Below are positions 12,488 to 23,995 of a stretch of 41,064 nt of DNA, in pieces. Under the pieces are notes generated by a model that was not told the DNA's origin, searched no databases, and worked only from the letters and a program-made list of their open reading frames with translations. Position 1 is the first letter of the stretch; every line of letters begins with the position of its first letter. Source of the stretch: Phoronis australis (Eukaryota > Phoronida > Phoronidae); NCBI GenBank assembly GCA_002633005.1, contig NMRA01000194.1, positions 270,458 to 311,521 of the forward strand. Reading direction: 5' to 3'. The translations under genes were made by a program, and so were the position numbers.

Positions 12488-13040
12488 CTGAGGTCCGAGC
12501 CTCGTCCCTGAACCACAAGATGGCGCTAATCGGTTTAGCCAAAAGGGGAGATTTTAAGCATCACAGAACATACATTTGAGGCTCAGTGACTTTAGCTTGA
12601 ACTGCGGCGCGCAAACAAAAGCGACACAAGAAACCTCTTTGAAAATCTCAGTTCTTGAAGATAACTTCCCTTGCTTCTTTGATGTGATAAATGTTTTAAA
12701 GATCCAAATGCAGATTTTAGCTATTAAAGCCCCTAATTGCTATATCGATACCATCAGGAAGAGATAACATCTCTTCCTGATACCATTCATGATTCGGTCA
12801 ATTACATAATTTTTTCAATAATCTAAATCTATATTGTGCATAAAGGCCACTCATTTTGAATGTTTGTAATTCAGAGGTGATATATGTATAACTATGATAT
12901 TCTGACAATTTCCGTAAAACATGTCAGATTTCTGCTAAAGTTATCCTCACCAAGCTTCAGGTGGCTAAACCGATCAGCGCCTTTCCCGAGGCAGGGACGA
13001 TGTTGATCAGCGCCATCTTGCAGCTTACGAGACTGAGGCC
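12488..13040. mobile_element. inverted-ended element with central hairpin
   Basis: The left end (12488-12540) contains gaggtccgagcctcgtccct, aagatggcgct and atcggtttagcc. The reverse complement of the right end (about 12962-13040) contains the same phrases, with roughly 30 bp extra that repeats gcgctgatc. At the midpoint is a perfect 13-bp hairpin, ATCAGGAAGAGAT at 12753-12765 and its complement at 12769-12781. The interior arms are otherwise not homologous. No coding frame. I infer a non-autonomous element; the superfamily is unknown. Confidence 0.5.
12513..12526 (+). promoter_or_regulatory. CTCF-like motif
   Basis: CCACAAGATGGCGC matches 13 of 14 positions of the CTCF core CCASYAGRKGGCRS. 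It also contains AGATGGCGC, the short form typical of insect CTCF. A weaker inverted counterpart lies at about 13008-13021 in the other end of the same element. Binding is inferred only from the motif. Confidence 0.35.
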
Positions 13041-13284
13041 CGTCCTACATTACAGCGTTCTGTCGTTCAGTAACTTTTCCAAACGTGATGGGTGCTGAAT
13101 GTGCGATAATATCTGGCTCTTTTTTTAACCGTTACTCCCCAGCTCACCGTACGATAACAAGCAGGCCAATTATCTCCCAGGCTTCAAAGGAAACGTATGA
13201 TGGTTGCACGCTATTACCGAACGCGTATGAACACAGTCAAACCCCGGGGGCAGTGCGTTGCCGGTAATCCATTTGGACAGAATT
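13041..13284. other. short spacer, no gene
   Basis: Flank of the hAT-like element. Its last bases, cagaatt, resemble cagaata after the element's far end (15159), a possible target duplication. Confidence 0.4.
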
Positions 13285-15158
13285 CAGTGGCGGATCTACG
13301 TTTTCAGTAAGGGGGGTTTAGGATTCCCGCAAAGGTCGAATCCGAGGCGCGTGGCGCCGAGCGGGGGGGGGGGGGGGCGGGAGGGGGGTAACCCCCCCCC
13401 GTTTAAGATAACTTTTTATTTTTCTAGCCAAAACAGTAAAATTTCCATGCATCCTGGTACGTTTCTGGCACTTAACAGGAGTTTTTCTTAAGATAATTAA
13501 AAGCCCTTCTCGATTTCGTCACATGAACTTGGCTCATAAGTTTTCGTGAAACCATATATTTGTGCACATCTGAGTATGAGTCACACCACCAGCAAAATTT
13601 TTTGTCGGAACATCTGCTTACACGCACCTTTTTAGCATACGAAAAAGTGTGATTTGTGTACAGGGGTTTAGACAACTACCAAATTACCAAATATCCAAGA
13701 GCATAATGAGCAGCGACGTGGCGTAAAAACTTGAATATCAGATGATCGCAACAGCCTTAAGCTGTTTAAGAACGAAGACGTGTACTGTTAGTCCGGAAAT
13801 AAACATGTGTTCTGTCTCGTTACGAGAAAAACTGGCGAACGATGGTGGCTCTCAGCTCATAGTCTATTATTAAAAGCGACAAAAACAATTAAGTATCACT
13901 TTATTAAGCTGAATCACGTTGACAACAATTGAAAAACGTCAAATGTATCAGGAAACAAATCATCTGAAAACAGTTTCACGAAACCAAAACACTCTGTAGG
14001 CCTACACCGTGATGAAAAGATACACAGGAGCAGTTCGCAGAGGGACCAGATGTACACTGAGAGTACACAAAAACTCTGGCCTGGTCCGTCACGAGACCAA
14101 AAGTACACCTCTGGTTGTTATCCCTATAAAATAGTCGANNNNNNNNNNNNNNNNNNNNNNNNNNNNNNNNNNNNNNNNNNNNNNNNNNNNNNNNNNNNNN
14201 NNNNNNNNNNNNNNNNNNNNNNNNNNNNNNNNNNNNNNNNNNNNNNNNNNNNNNNNNNNNNNNNNNNNNNNNNNNNNNNNNNNNNNNNNNNNNNNNNNNN
14301 NNNNNNNNNNNNNNNNNNNNNNNNNNNNNNNNNNNNNNNNNNNNNNNNNNNNNNNNNNNNNNNNNNNNNNNNNNNNNNNNNNNNNNNNNNNNNNNNNNNN
14401 NNNNNNNNTCCCCGCAATTTCTGGTACTGTACACTGTTCGCGAATGCTGTCACTTTGTCAATGTGAGTGTTCCCTTGGTCATTCCTTGTATAGACATAAC
14501 TTGTTAGAGAGCATCTTCAAACAGACTCGCGACCAGACCACGGCGCAGGCCACAATAGCAATTCTTCGGAAAACGAGTTTTTTTCAAGTATTACATGTAC
14601 ATGTACATGTACACTGTATGATATCGCGCAAGACAACTTTACTAAGCATCAGTCGAATTCGAGTTACAAACGTGTGGGGTGTGACATGGCATGACATATG
14701 AGGTAAAAAAGGTTGCACGTCAATTCGCCTGAATATCAGGATTGCAGCACCACAGTATTTCCCCTAATCAAATCAAAACATATCTTAGAGTAAAGAAACT
14801 AGCTACCTAAAGAGATCAGCTATAGAGCTGCTCTTTCAGCGGTGGATCCATCTAAAATGCTTGGCTACTTCAGAAGTGTCGTCGGAAGCGCGCGCACAAT
14901 TGATCTCCGGGGTTTTGCCGACGAGGTACGAAGACTCGAAACGCGTTGATTTTCATAACAGCAATTCACAATGCAAAAAAAAATTTTTTTAGAATGAACC
15001 CCCCCTCGTTTTTTTCCAAGTTGGTTTACTTGGGGTTTACACACGCTGGCGGTGCCGTTTTTGTTTTGCTGGAGACGTTTTTGTTTTTTTCTAATTTTTG
15101 GGTCCTGGCCCGAGGGGGGCTTTAAACCCCCTGAACCCCCCCCGTAGATCCGCCACAG
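13285..15158 (+). mobile_element. hAT-like TIR element, copy A (with gap)
   Basis: It begins CAGTGGCGGATCTACG (13285) and ends CGTAGATCCGCCACAG (15158), inverted repeats with one mismatch. CAG-starting TIRs are typical of hAT elements. Flanks give cagaatt/cagaata, 6 of 7 matching, instead of a clean 8-bp duplication. The outer parts (13285-13990 and 14409-15158) match copy B at 25153-26825 in reverse orientation by long runs of near identity. The stretch 13991-14138 just before the gap has no counterpart in copy B. Near the left end is a run of 15 G (13363-13377) followed by GGGGGG-taa-CCCCCCCCC. A short (acatgt)n run is at about 14605. No transposase frame was found, so it is non-autonomous or its core is lost in the gap. 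Confidence 0.8.
14139..14408. other. assembly gap (270 N)
   Basis: Unresolved bases inside the hAT-like element. Open frames called across it are artefacts. Confidence 0.99.
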
Positions 15159-15994
15159 CAGAATAGATACCTAGCGGCACGCAGGGAACCAGCGAGCATG
15201 ACCCTCCAGGTTGGTGTATAACAGCGCACGTTTCCTCTTGCCGTCCAGGAATTTCATTGGCCGTTTCGATTTCAAGAAACAATTAGGGATTCCATTGGTC
15301 AGTTGTACTTGCAGGTCTATAACTAGATGGCGGCTTACTGCCTATCTATCTCTCTATACTAGCACTTCACACCGTATTCCGAACTGGGCCATTGTTATGA
15401 ACTTCAAAGAGCAATGGTGAGATGTGTGTATGCATGCACGCACTCAGGGGAGGCTCGGTGGGCTCGAAGGAGCCCCCCCATTTGGCGAAGTGGGCCCAAA
15501 AAGGTCCGCCTCAGAGAAACAAAAAGTCTGAGAAAATAAGACAAAAGTCCACTAAAAAGGCGCAGACGCACAGTTCACAGTTCTGAAGGTGGTACTCCGT
15601 TATTTTTTTTTTTTTAGTCCTCCAGCTTTTTTGTTAGGAAAAGGTGCACTTTGTCAGAAATTCGAGATCCCCCATATTAAAGGCTGGGTGCACGCTTGGT
15701 ATGTACATGCAATAGTGTAGTGTGAGAGTACAGAGCAATGCGCATGAAGTGCAATGATGCGAGGAGGGTTCTCTGACGAGAAGTGATGCAGCCAACGACG
15801 TTTTTCCAGAACACTAGTGTAGAGTGGAGTGCTGGAGTGCGGTGTAATGCTCGAAGTACATTATGTGGCATCTACGTGTAGGGGTACAGATCAGTGGCCT
15901 GAGGGATACAAAAAGGTAACAGGAATGGCGATGGTCTGAGGGACAATTTTATCGATTATAGAAAAATCGGAGTAGCAAAAGCGGAGTTTGAAGG
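15159..15994. other. no gene; possible single MITE end
   Basis: 15446-15487 (caggggaggctcggtgggct, then a C-run) resembles one end of a G/C-rich MITE, but I find no matching far end. The rest is unrecognised. Confidence 0.35.
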
Positions 15995-17420
15995 CCTTTT
16001 GTCAGTCAGTTAATGATTCGATCATTTCACTGACTGAGGAAGTATTATGGTATCTATTGAGGGCAAATCTTGCAACTCGTCGCTGCACCATTTCAATCTT
16101 GTGAGACGGCTTTTGTGTGAGATGACCACGGCATACTGTTACTCTAGTTTTGGTCAGACTAGAGCGGCATAAGCTATAGTCTTTCATTTTCTGAGGAGTG
16201 TGACGAATGTTTCGTCTACGAAAGCCAATACCTTTAATGGCGAAAGCAGCGGTTGTAGGCCTATCAATATTAGAATTTCAGGTGAATTGATAGTAACGCC
16301 AAGACTGATATTTGGAATCAGGCAGAGGTGACAGGAGTGGGCTATGGAGGAATTAGTCTCGGAATATACGTTCCTTTTCCGATGCACGTGAAGGATATAT
16401 CACTCTTCGGTGAAATGAACTGCATATTCACACTGATTCCCAATCAGCAAGTTTTTAGTATCCTGTAGGAGTGAGATGCAGACTTCTTGCTTTCAGATGA
16501 ACTGGTAAAGTACGCGGTCTGATCTTCAAAGAGGCAGATATGGGAAGATATGTTTTGAGGCAGGTCATTAAAGAGGAGGAAGAGGATTGGTCCTAGGACA
16601 GACCCCTGAGGAACGTCAGGGAGCACAGAGGAGGTGCCAGGTGGTCCAAGGGCAGGCCCCTGAGGAACCTCAGGGAGCACAGGGGAGGTGTCAGGTGAAG
16701 GACAGGTACCTGAGGAACTTCAGGGAGCACAGGGGAGGTGCCACGTAGTCCAAGGACAGAAACCTGAAGAACTTCAGGGAGCACAGGGGAGGTACCAGGT
16801 GGTCCAAGGACAGACACCTGAGTAAACTCAGGCAGCACAAGGGAGGTGCCAGGTGGTCCAAGGACAGACCCCTGAGGAACCTCAGGGAGCACAAGGGAGG
16901 TGCCAGGTGGTCCAAGGACAGACCCCGGCCTGAGTAATCTCAGGGAGCACAGGGGAGGTGCCAGGTGGTCCAAGGACAGACCCTGAGGAACCTCAGGGAG
17001 CACAGGGGAGGTGCCAGGTAGTTCTGTTGTTAAGAAAGGAGACAATCTAATTCTTTATAACGCCGCGAACTCCAAGGAAACCAATTTTGTTAACAAGTCT
17101 AGAATGAGAGAATGTTTGTCATTCATGAGCGACTTGACAACTGTTTTTAACAATCGCTCTGTTTGAAAGTTCCCGCTTTTCATAGCAAGCCAATGAACAA
17201 ATGACCAGTAACGTGATATGAAATATTTCCAGAACACAAGTTTGCATACTTAGCTAGATTCTGATGTGTTTGGGATTTTGTCGAAATATTTTGTGGAAAA
17301 CCAACCTTGCGGCCCAAGCCTAATCGTCTCCACAAAACATTTCGATAGGCAAAACACATTAGACTCCACCACGCCTTAAGCAACAGTAAATTGAATATCT
17401 GGAAAGACAAATAATAAGAC
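15995..17420 (-). pseudogene. non-LTR retrotransposon reverse-transcriptase relic
   Basis: Reading the minus strand in shifting frames gives, in order: a finger-region remnant (GNISYHVTGHLFIGLL, about 17390-17200); LDLLTKLVSLEF and SPFLTTE (about 17120-17030), equivalent to the LLNKL and FLSNR segments before motif B; repeated VPQGSVLGP motifs; ILFLLFNDLPQNISSHICLF (about 16600-16540); EDQTAYFT in place of the catalytic F/YADD; SLGVTINSPEI (about 16290), equivalent to YLGVTIS; and finally KIEMVQRRVARFALNRYHNT (about 16100-16050). The last is the strongly conserved post-RT segment of Jockey/CR1-type LINEs. Frameshifts and lost catalytic aspartates show it is dead. No endonuclease domain or poly-A-like tail was identified. 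Confidence 0.85.
16590..17025 (-). repeat. 54-bp minisatellite derived from RT motif B
   Basis: Eight units, marked on the plus strand by gcacaggggagg-type phrases at about 16623, 16677, 16727, 16781, 16835, 16889, 16946 and 16998, that is, steps of 54, 50, 54, 54, 54, 57 and 52 bp. On the minus strand a 54-bp unit codes for 18 residues, SVLGPPGTSLVLPEVPQG. This contains the reverse-transcriptase signature VPQGSVLGP. Indels in some units shift the frame. The unit nearest the ILFLLFNDLP segment joins it in frame, so the array grew out of this very LINE. Confidence 0.88.
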
Positions 17421-18237
17421 CAATGTTACCTGGAATATTGTGGAGAAAGTAGACAATGGGTAAAAAGTTTTGTTTTAATCAGCAGAACAATCGCGTGCCA
17501 GAATTTTTGATTTAGTATTTTTGTTTAGTAATTTATCGACCGTTAATGTTAGAATTCACACCATATTCTGTTTTAAAGTGCTGAAGAATAAACGAGCTAT
17601 ACTGAAAACGAGAACAGACATTTGTTTCTTGAATTAAACATGTATATTTTGATGTTCCAATGTTTGATTATCATTCAAACATAGGCGTAGGAACCGGGGG
17701 CGGGAGGGGGTGACGAGCGCCCCCTCAACCAAAATGTTGAGGGCGAAGTTTTTCGACCCCTAATATTCCAGTTGTTAATAAGAATAAATTAATTAACAAC
17801 TAATTATTAAAAGTTTTGACACGCAAGCTTTGTTTTAAAACAAAATTGGAAATTTAACAGACCTCTCCCTCCAACCATTAAATGTTTCCTAATCCAATGT
17901 CAAAACACTATCAAAACAGTTACAGAAAGTATGTGGAAATATTGTTGGTTAAAAGTAGGGGGAACTAAGCAAAACACAAAACGGACCTTAGGCCTTAAAG
18001 CTTCAGACTCAATTTTAAGAATTTCGACACGGAGAGCACGTACCCTGCTACTTTTGAAGATACACAAAGTGATTAATTTTAGGCTCCTGCTTAGAAAGGA
18101 AGAGATCTCCGCCAGCAGCTTGGCCTGGCCCGCCTGGCTCTCTTGGATTCAACCGCAGCTTGGCCTGCCTGACATCTGCCGCCTTATGTCGGTCACGTCC
18201 ATCAGGTTCATCTGGGGGCTAAGGGGGGGCTATAGTA
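17421..18237. other. no gene; weak TIR-like start at 17689
   Basis: cataggcgtaggaaccgggg at 17689 looks like a MITE end and could pair with ccccctaaatccgcctatg at about 18515-18533, enclosing 845 bp. The ends match only in part (CATAGGCG plus a G-run). The 149-codon plus frame 17931-18380 has no recognisable domain. Confidence 0.3.
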
Positions 18238-18446
18238 CAGTGGCCGACCTAGGATACCATAAAGGGGGGCCAACATGTTGCCTCGGGGAATTGGGCAAAG
18301 GTCGATTATATGTGCACAGGCAGCCCGAAAGTTTGCGGGGCCAAGGATGTGGACTTTCTGTTCGGAAAATCTATCTGTGAACAAAAAACAGGAGCACGAC
18401 CCCGCCCCGATTTGGGATCTGAGCCCCCCTCCCTGGTCCGCTACCG
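18238..18446. mobile_element. possible 0.2-kb hAT-like MITE
   Basis: The left end is cagtggccgacctagg and the right end, reverse complemented, cggtagcggaccaggg: 11 of 16 positions agree. G-runs follow each end. No target duplication was seen, so confidence is low. Confidence 0.35.
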
Positions 18447-19185
18447 GTCCTAGTTGCTGGGCTTTCTTTTTCTTCACGCTGTTTCTGTTTCATTTTGCGT
18501 CCGGCAGCGCTTCTTCCCCCCCTAAATCCGCCTATGTAGTATTAGTCACACACTTTTTACACAGTTATTTACAAATCGGTGAAAACGAAATAAATCATTT
18601 ACCATTTATATCTCTTAAAATAAAAAATCTTTACACCAAAAAATGTTCAAAAAAATGTAGACGCTTTTGCTTGCCAGACGGGCACTAGAAAATATGTCTC
18701 GGTAAGCAATGATTTCGCGGATAGCCCTTCAGAGAAAAGATCGCTCATTTCTCTCTTCCCGTGTCAAACTGGCATAGTTGGCACGAACAAGTGACGTGTT
18801 GTGCAAACGTCTGGAGTGGTCCAGCAAATAAAGAGGCACGGTTGCACGCATCTGGTGAAGCAAGCAGTGGTGTGTTTGTGAGGATGTTCTACATTCATTC
18901 CCTGTTGGCTTGTAAAGAGTGCGAAGCGTCAAGGAAATTAGATTTTATAAATCAGCAGTGCCAAACATGCACGAATACTCTCGGTGACAATTCAAGGACG
19001 AACAGAGAAGGTGAGCTGACTAGAAATACGGGAAGTCGAGATCATGTTTTTATAAGTTGCCTTAAGAATTTACAGATTACATCCCCGTCTCACCCCCATC
19101 ACCTGCAGACAGCTCATTGTGTTCCCAAGGGACTAAACCAAATCTGGTGGAAATAATTATATGCGCACTACTTTCTCACAAACAG
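18447..19185. other. no gene recognised
   Basis: The frame 18761-19156 (131 codons) has no recognised domain and a chance-like composition. Confidence 0.35.
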
Positions 19186-19410
19186 TTACCAAGGTACCTA
19201 AACAACACGGTCAACGGACTCATAAACACGGGCACGGACGCATGAACACGACTCACGCTGCAAACACCGTTCACTGACTCACAAACACGGGAACGGACTC
19301 ACAAAACACGATCCACGCACCCAAATACACGGGACACGGACTATTCACGAGGAAACACGGTTAACGGACCGCCAAACACGGGTCACGGACTCATCGGCTT
19401 CCTGGGTCAG
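19186..19410 (+). repeat. about 20-bp degenerate tandem array, copy 1
   Basis: Successive units approximate aaacacgggcacggactcac, about nine in all, with lengths of 17-30 bp. The whole string, including its irregular units and the flanking caaggtacct, recurs in reverse complement at 29335-29532. The array was therefore copied as one block. Confidence 0.85.
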
Positions 19411-20934
19411 CTAACATCTTCATTTTGTCCGTAAACCGTGTTTTCATGGGATAACATGGGCGGATCCAGGATTCTGAGTTGGGGGGGCAGAGCACAGGAA
19501 TAACCAGAATTTCGCCTCATGCGCGCGCACAGCCTAAAATGTAGGGGGTCTCCAATTTTTTAGGTTTGTGGCTCTTATTACTGAAAAAACGGGATAATAT
19601 CAATGAGTAACGTGCGTGAAGTAATGTTCCGATCAAAGACGAACGGTATTCAATATAGGAAAGTTAAAAATCAATCTCAAGAAAATATTATGATGCGCCT
19701 TTCATGCCTTGGACGCTTTTTCCGCGGTTTTATTATGTCAAATTTAAGAATGCGCAAGGTCGGCCAGGTACACTAATTCACGGATACCGCCTTCTTTGTT
19801 AACTGGTGCGCGCAGTTTTTGCCTGGTATGACATGTCATCAGGCTTCTAAGATTATTGAAACCAAATAGAACCATTTTAGATTCATGAAAGCAAATGAGA
19901 GGAATGCTTTGATTACAAATATTCAAAGCAAACAGTAATAACTAAAGCTTTGCAAATTAAACACAAACAATTTTTCCAGTGAATGTTTGCCTAAAATGAC
20001 CATTGGTATAAAAATATGACAGTTTAGAAGCTTAGAATTTTTATAACTGTGATGCTGATTGTTTTTACTGGGGTCTGAATATAATGTCACCATGTTCACA
20101 CAGTAGCTTGTACACCTTCGCCGCGGCTCGACCACGGTTTCACGCAAGCAGTCGTGACCGGCCACTGGTCAGTGCTGCATGGTAACACTCAACTTTACGA
20201 GTCCGTGATTTCAGAATAACAGGCGTTACTCAATGGAAGTAACTGGTTCTGAAATCAAGAATCAATCCGGGACCCGTAAATTAATTAAATCTTATGTTAT
20301 CCAGTTGCCACCCTTGCTAGTCATTGTCGTGCCACGGTATGATCCTGCTTGCTGTCAATTTGTCCGTCTTTTTGTCACTTCTACGTTCTCTTCCGCTATA
20401 TACCACCACTCGGGATCATTGATTGTCAGCACAGTGTCACTCTTGTAGTTCGTGTGGCCGAAACTTTCCTACACGTATGTAACAGAGTTTGTCGTTTCGC
20501 CCAGCGTGTCGTGCTTTGCATGGGTGGAAGGCAAACTGGGATAACCAATTCTGTTGTATAGTTTATGAATTGAAAGTTATATTTAATCACAAAACCTGGT
20601 TTTTTCAATTTGACATTCGTTTTGAGCAACTGCCGAACGGACCGTGGCGGGAAAGGGCAGGAGGTCAAAAAATAAAATTTAGAGCAATATGTATCCTATT
20701 GTGACACTTAATCAAATCTTGAAGAACAGTTGACTTTCAAACCAAAGCGAAATTCAAAATTAATTTCGACTACTTTTTATTAGTGTGTGTGGTCAACTGA
20801 ATGGGCATTTCACTGTGAAATAATTAAAACATTCCTAATACTTTTAAAGTTGCCTTTTATAGCAACGTATATCAAAAATTTATCGAAGTTAAATTTCCAA
20901 TGAACACAATTAAAAGTCTACTTAGCAATCCAGT
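19411..20934. other. no gene; one MITE-like end
   Basis: gggcggatccaggattctga followed by a G-run at about 19459 resembles a CAGTGGCGGATCCAGG-type element end without a visible partner. The remaining frames overlap on both strands and carry no domains. Confidence 0.35.
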
Positions 20935-22215
20935 AAACTCTGTATACTTTGACACGGTACTTTCCCTTAAAAGTGGTCAAACGGTGTAATTTTACCTATA
21001 TTTAAAACTTGTAATTCACCAGAACCTGGAGATTACAGAGGTATAACACTGCTGAATGTTATAAGCAAAATTTTTACATCGTTCTTGAACAAAAGATTAA
21101 CACCCTGGGTGTATGAAAAGAAATAATAGGAAGAACAAGCTGGTTTCATATATAAATATTCAAGGATGGTTAACATTTTTATTCTGAACATCTTGATTGA
21201 AAAATGTTTATCAAGACAAAAATTAAAACCATTTCTTGGGCTTACGTCAACTTGAGCAAGGCATTTGATTCGATAAACAGAACAAACTTGTTTTATACTA
21301 ATTATGTATCAAAATGTTTGATTTGACTGCTGTTACGAATTCTACTGTATTTAACTAAAAATATTAAAATAAACACTAAATTAAAAAACACATCAAACTT
21401 TTCAGTGGAAGACAGACAATCACATTATTGTTATCTCTGTATATAAATGAACTCGCTAGTGAAGTCAAAACTGGACAAGGATGTGGTACTCAAGTTGACC
21501 CTGCCATTGAAAATGTCTGTTTGTTACTATGTGCCGACAATGTTACACCAGATGGCAGCTCTATCGCTAGAAAAAATATTTAAAATGGAATATGTATGTA
21601 AGCATCCAGATGTCAAAAACGATAGCTGTTTTCTAGAAAGGTGGACAATGAATAAGGACAGAAGTAATGGTATTGCAGGGGTGTTGAGTTGAAGACATGC
21701 AGTTACTATAAATACTTTGGGATTGTATTTTCTTGTAGTTTAAGTTGGACAACATGCTGCAGGACACTGTCACAAAAGTTAGCAAAGCACTGAATTTGAT
21801 GAAACATTTTCTGTGTCCTATGGAACAGAAATGTAGGGTACTAGCCATAGAAAAGAAATTGAAAATGTTCAAACGAAATTTTACAAATGGTTTCTGTCTA
21901 CTAGTATTAAGACGACCAACATCAAGGCAAAGGGATAGTGTGGTCGTCACGATTTATCTTTTTCTTATATTGTGGACCTATAAAATATTTTTGAAAACAT
22001 TGAAAACGCAAAATGATAGACTTCTTAAGCAATGTTTTTTGATGTTATATGAAAGGCAATTACAAGGTCAACTAAATGGTGTTGTATGCTAATGGTTTCA
22101 GTGATGCATGGTTGATTTAGGGATTCGGTGATGAACAATATTTTTGTCGGAATTCAAACCAAGTCTGAGAGATGTTAACTTTCAAAGTTGGTTGTCGTAA
22201 GTAGAAAATACAAAT
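20935..22215 (+). pseudogene. second non-LTR reverse-transcriptase relic
   Basis: Translated in shifting frames: GVILPIFKTCNSPEPGDYRG then ITLLNVISKIF (20992-21085), the ILPIFKKG...YRGITLL segment of RT; AGFIY (about 21138); YVNLSKAFDSIN (about 21243-21280), the catalytic motif A with the Asp kept; LSLYINELASEVKTGQG (about 21430-21480); LLCADNV (about 21524-21545), in place of YADD, so the second catalytic Asp is lost; YKYFGIVFS (about 21708-21735), equivalent to YLGIVFS; VQTKFYKWFLSTSIKTTNI (about 21865-21925); and an acidic-poor tail to about 22210. The order and spacing fit a LINE of the Jockey/CR1-like clade group. Multiple stops and frameshifts show it is dead. Its upstream part is not recognised. 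Confidence 0.82.
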
Positions 22216-22901
22216 AAGGGCGCATTTTACAGAGGACTTAAGTTTGAACTGTCTTGTGAAAAGTATTGATGTAGGGAGAAGGCGGGGTTACGTACCCCCC
22301 CACTCTCCTGCGACCTGGCAGCAGACCGGCTGTACTTAACTGAGCTTGCCCTCCTGGATCCGGCACTAGGTGTCGCCGAAGTCCTCACCCTACCACAAAC
22401 CACAAAATAGAACACTTTCGATGAACAGATGAAACCTAGTTCAAATCACTCTATTAAATCATTCTGTTTTTCTAAGAATATTGGGGCCCTTTCCACATAA
22501 AATTGTTGCGTGTTTTGTATGTCCATTACCAGCTATTCTAATGAACTGGTGACCGCAGCCGGCAAATCGTAGTCTCGAAAAATGTCTGCCTCCAGAGTTT
22601 AACGCAAATTTGAACTTACACATCATCGTGGAACAATCCCCAGTCCTTTGGCAAGGAATGTTTTCAACAAGAGACAAAATCATAATGATTACATGGTGGG
22701 TATCCTCACATTTGGATGAAAGTCCCGAGTACATTAGTGCGGCCTGAATATTCAGTTCTTCTTGTCAAACTACAGATGGATATAGTTATATTTACAAACA
22801 ATAAAGTGCTTGCCGATAGGTCAGAAATAATCAATTTTTGAAGCAAGATTTCAAATCTCAACCTCCTCGTTTCCAAGAAATAGACCTACTCTGCATTAAA
22901 T
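22216..22901. other. no gene recognised
   Basis: Contains a GC-richer block (22255-22400) with a minus frame of 62 codons and no known domain. Confidence 0.35.
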
Positions 22902-23867
22902 GAGGCTCGCTACGATAGCTCTGTTAGCTTTTCGGCATACTTGTATTTCGCGCTGTTCGAACGGTTAGAAAAAATACGGACACTCAACTGTCTGCTTTAC
23001 AATCCATAAGGACGTCGTTGCCATTCGCCGCGACGAAGGAAAATATGTCCGTGTAAAATTTATAAATGTTTTCGAAAAGTTAGAATATATTTTGTCGCAT
23101 CTCGATAGCCAAGCGTCATAGCAACGACCAGAGAATCTTCGGCCAGCCAGGCTGTGTTTTCATGACTACATGATGCATTTTTCTTTCCAAAAAGGACAGG
23201 GCCCTCAATTCCTCGATTTTGGAGCCGAATATCGGCCCTATTTCTCCCTCAAAAATATTGAAAAATCACGCGAAATTCCCCCCACGAGGCCTAAAAATTC
23301 CTGTAGTGATTAAAAATTTCTCTCTTGCAAATCACCTGTAACCACACAGGTGACAATTTGAAAGAGCACAAAATGCTAGTTTAAATTGAGACAGATCCTA
23401 TGAGAGCTCGCAACAGGGCGGGGGTGCTATTGATGGTGATCGGGAGGTAGATTTTTTTCCTCACGCGGCGAAAAAAATCCCCTTTCAGAAGGCACAGGCA
23501 CCTTTCCCCTCGGATGAACGAGGCTCCTGGAGAAACATAATAACTATAATTGCACTGTCCAGTTAACTGAAATTGAGTTCAAAAACGAGGTTATGCTTTG
23601 GACGAACACTGAACTCGAATTAGGTGTTTTAATTTTAAAATTCAACTTGCTGCAGATTGATATTTGAAACCTAACACATTAAATATACGTGAGAATTTTT
23701 AAAACCAAGATAGCAGAATTGATGGTCAAATAATATTTATTTTCAATTACGAGCCTGGTTTTTATTTTAATAAAAAATATATTTAATATCATCAATTATT
23801 CTTTCAGATCAATGACAAATCAACTGTTAGTCCCGGTATAGTCCCTACCTCACCAGGATCAGGCTAT
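22902..23867 (+). repeat. mosaic dispersed repeat, copy 1
   Basis: Matches 31273-32193 in the same orientation in two blocks. The left block is about 200 bp (gctacgatagctctgtt, gcgacgaaggaaaatatgtc, aaatttataaatgttttcga). The right block is about 560 bp (gaggcctaaaaattcc to tagtcccggta). The roughly 180-bp centre does not match between copies. Both right blocks carry TCACCTGT-aacc-acACAGGTGA, a short inverted repeat with facing E-box cores. No coding frame was found. Confidence 0.78.
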
Positions 23868-23995
23868 GCCAAAATAAACCCAAGCCCGTAGGAAGGCAAA
23901 AATTATTTCGACATCGCCAAATAACTCTCCCATCGCCACCACCTCCGCTACCTCCCCCCACCCTATTTGTACCGAATCTCCCACGTGGGGAGGCA

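Noticed and set aside
13976-14466. Three open frames spanning the run of N
   Set aside because: They are open only because the unknown bases were translated as X; no real sequence supports them.
17931-18380. 149-codon plus-strand open frame
   Set aside because: No domain, no start context, and it runs into a MITE-like segment at 18238.
17689-18533. 845-bp TIR element
   Set aside because: Only the eight bases CATAGGCG and G-runs agree between the ends, and there is no target duplication; too weak to call.
18761-19156. 131-codon frame with several cysteines
   Set aside because: Cysteine spacing fits no zinc-finger pattern I know, and an overlapping minus frame is equally open.
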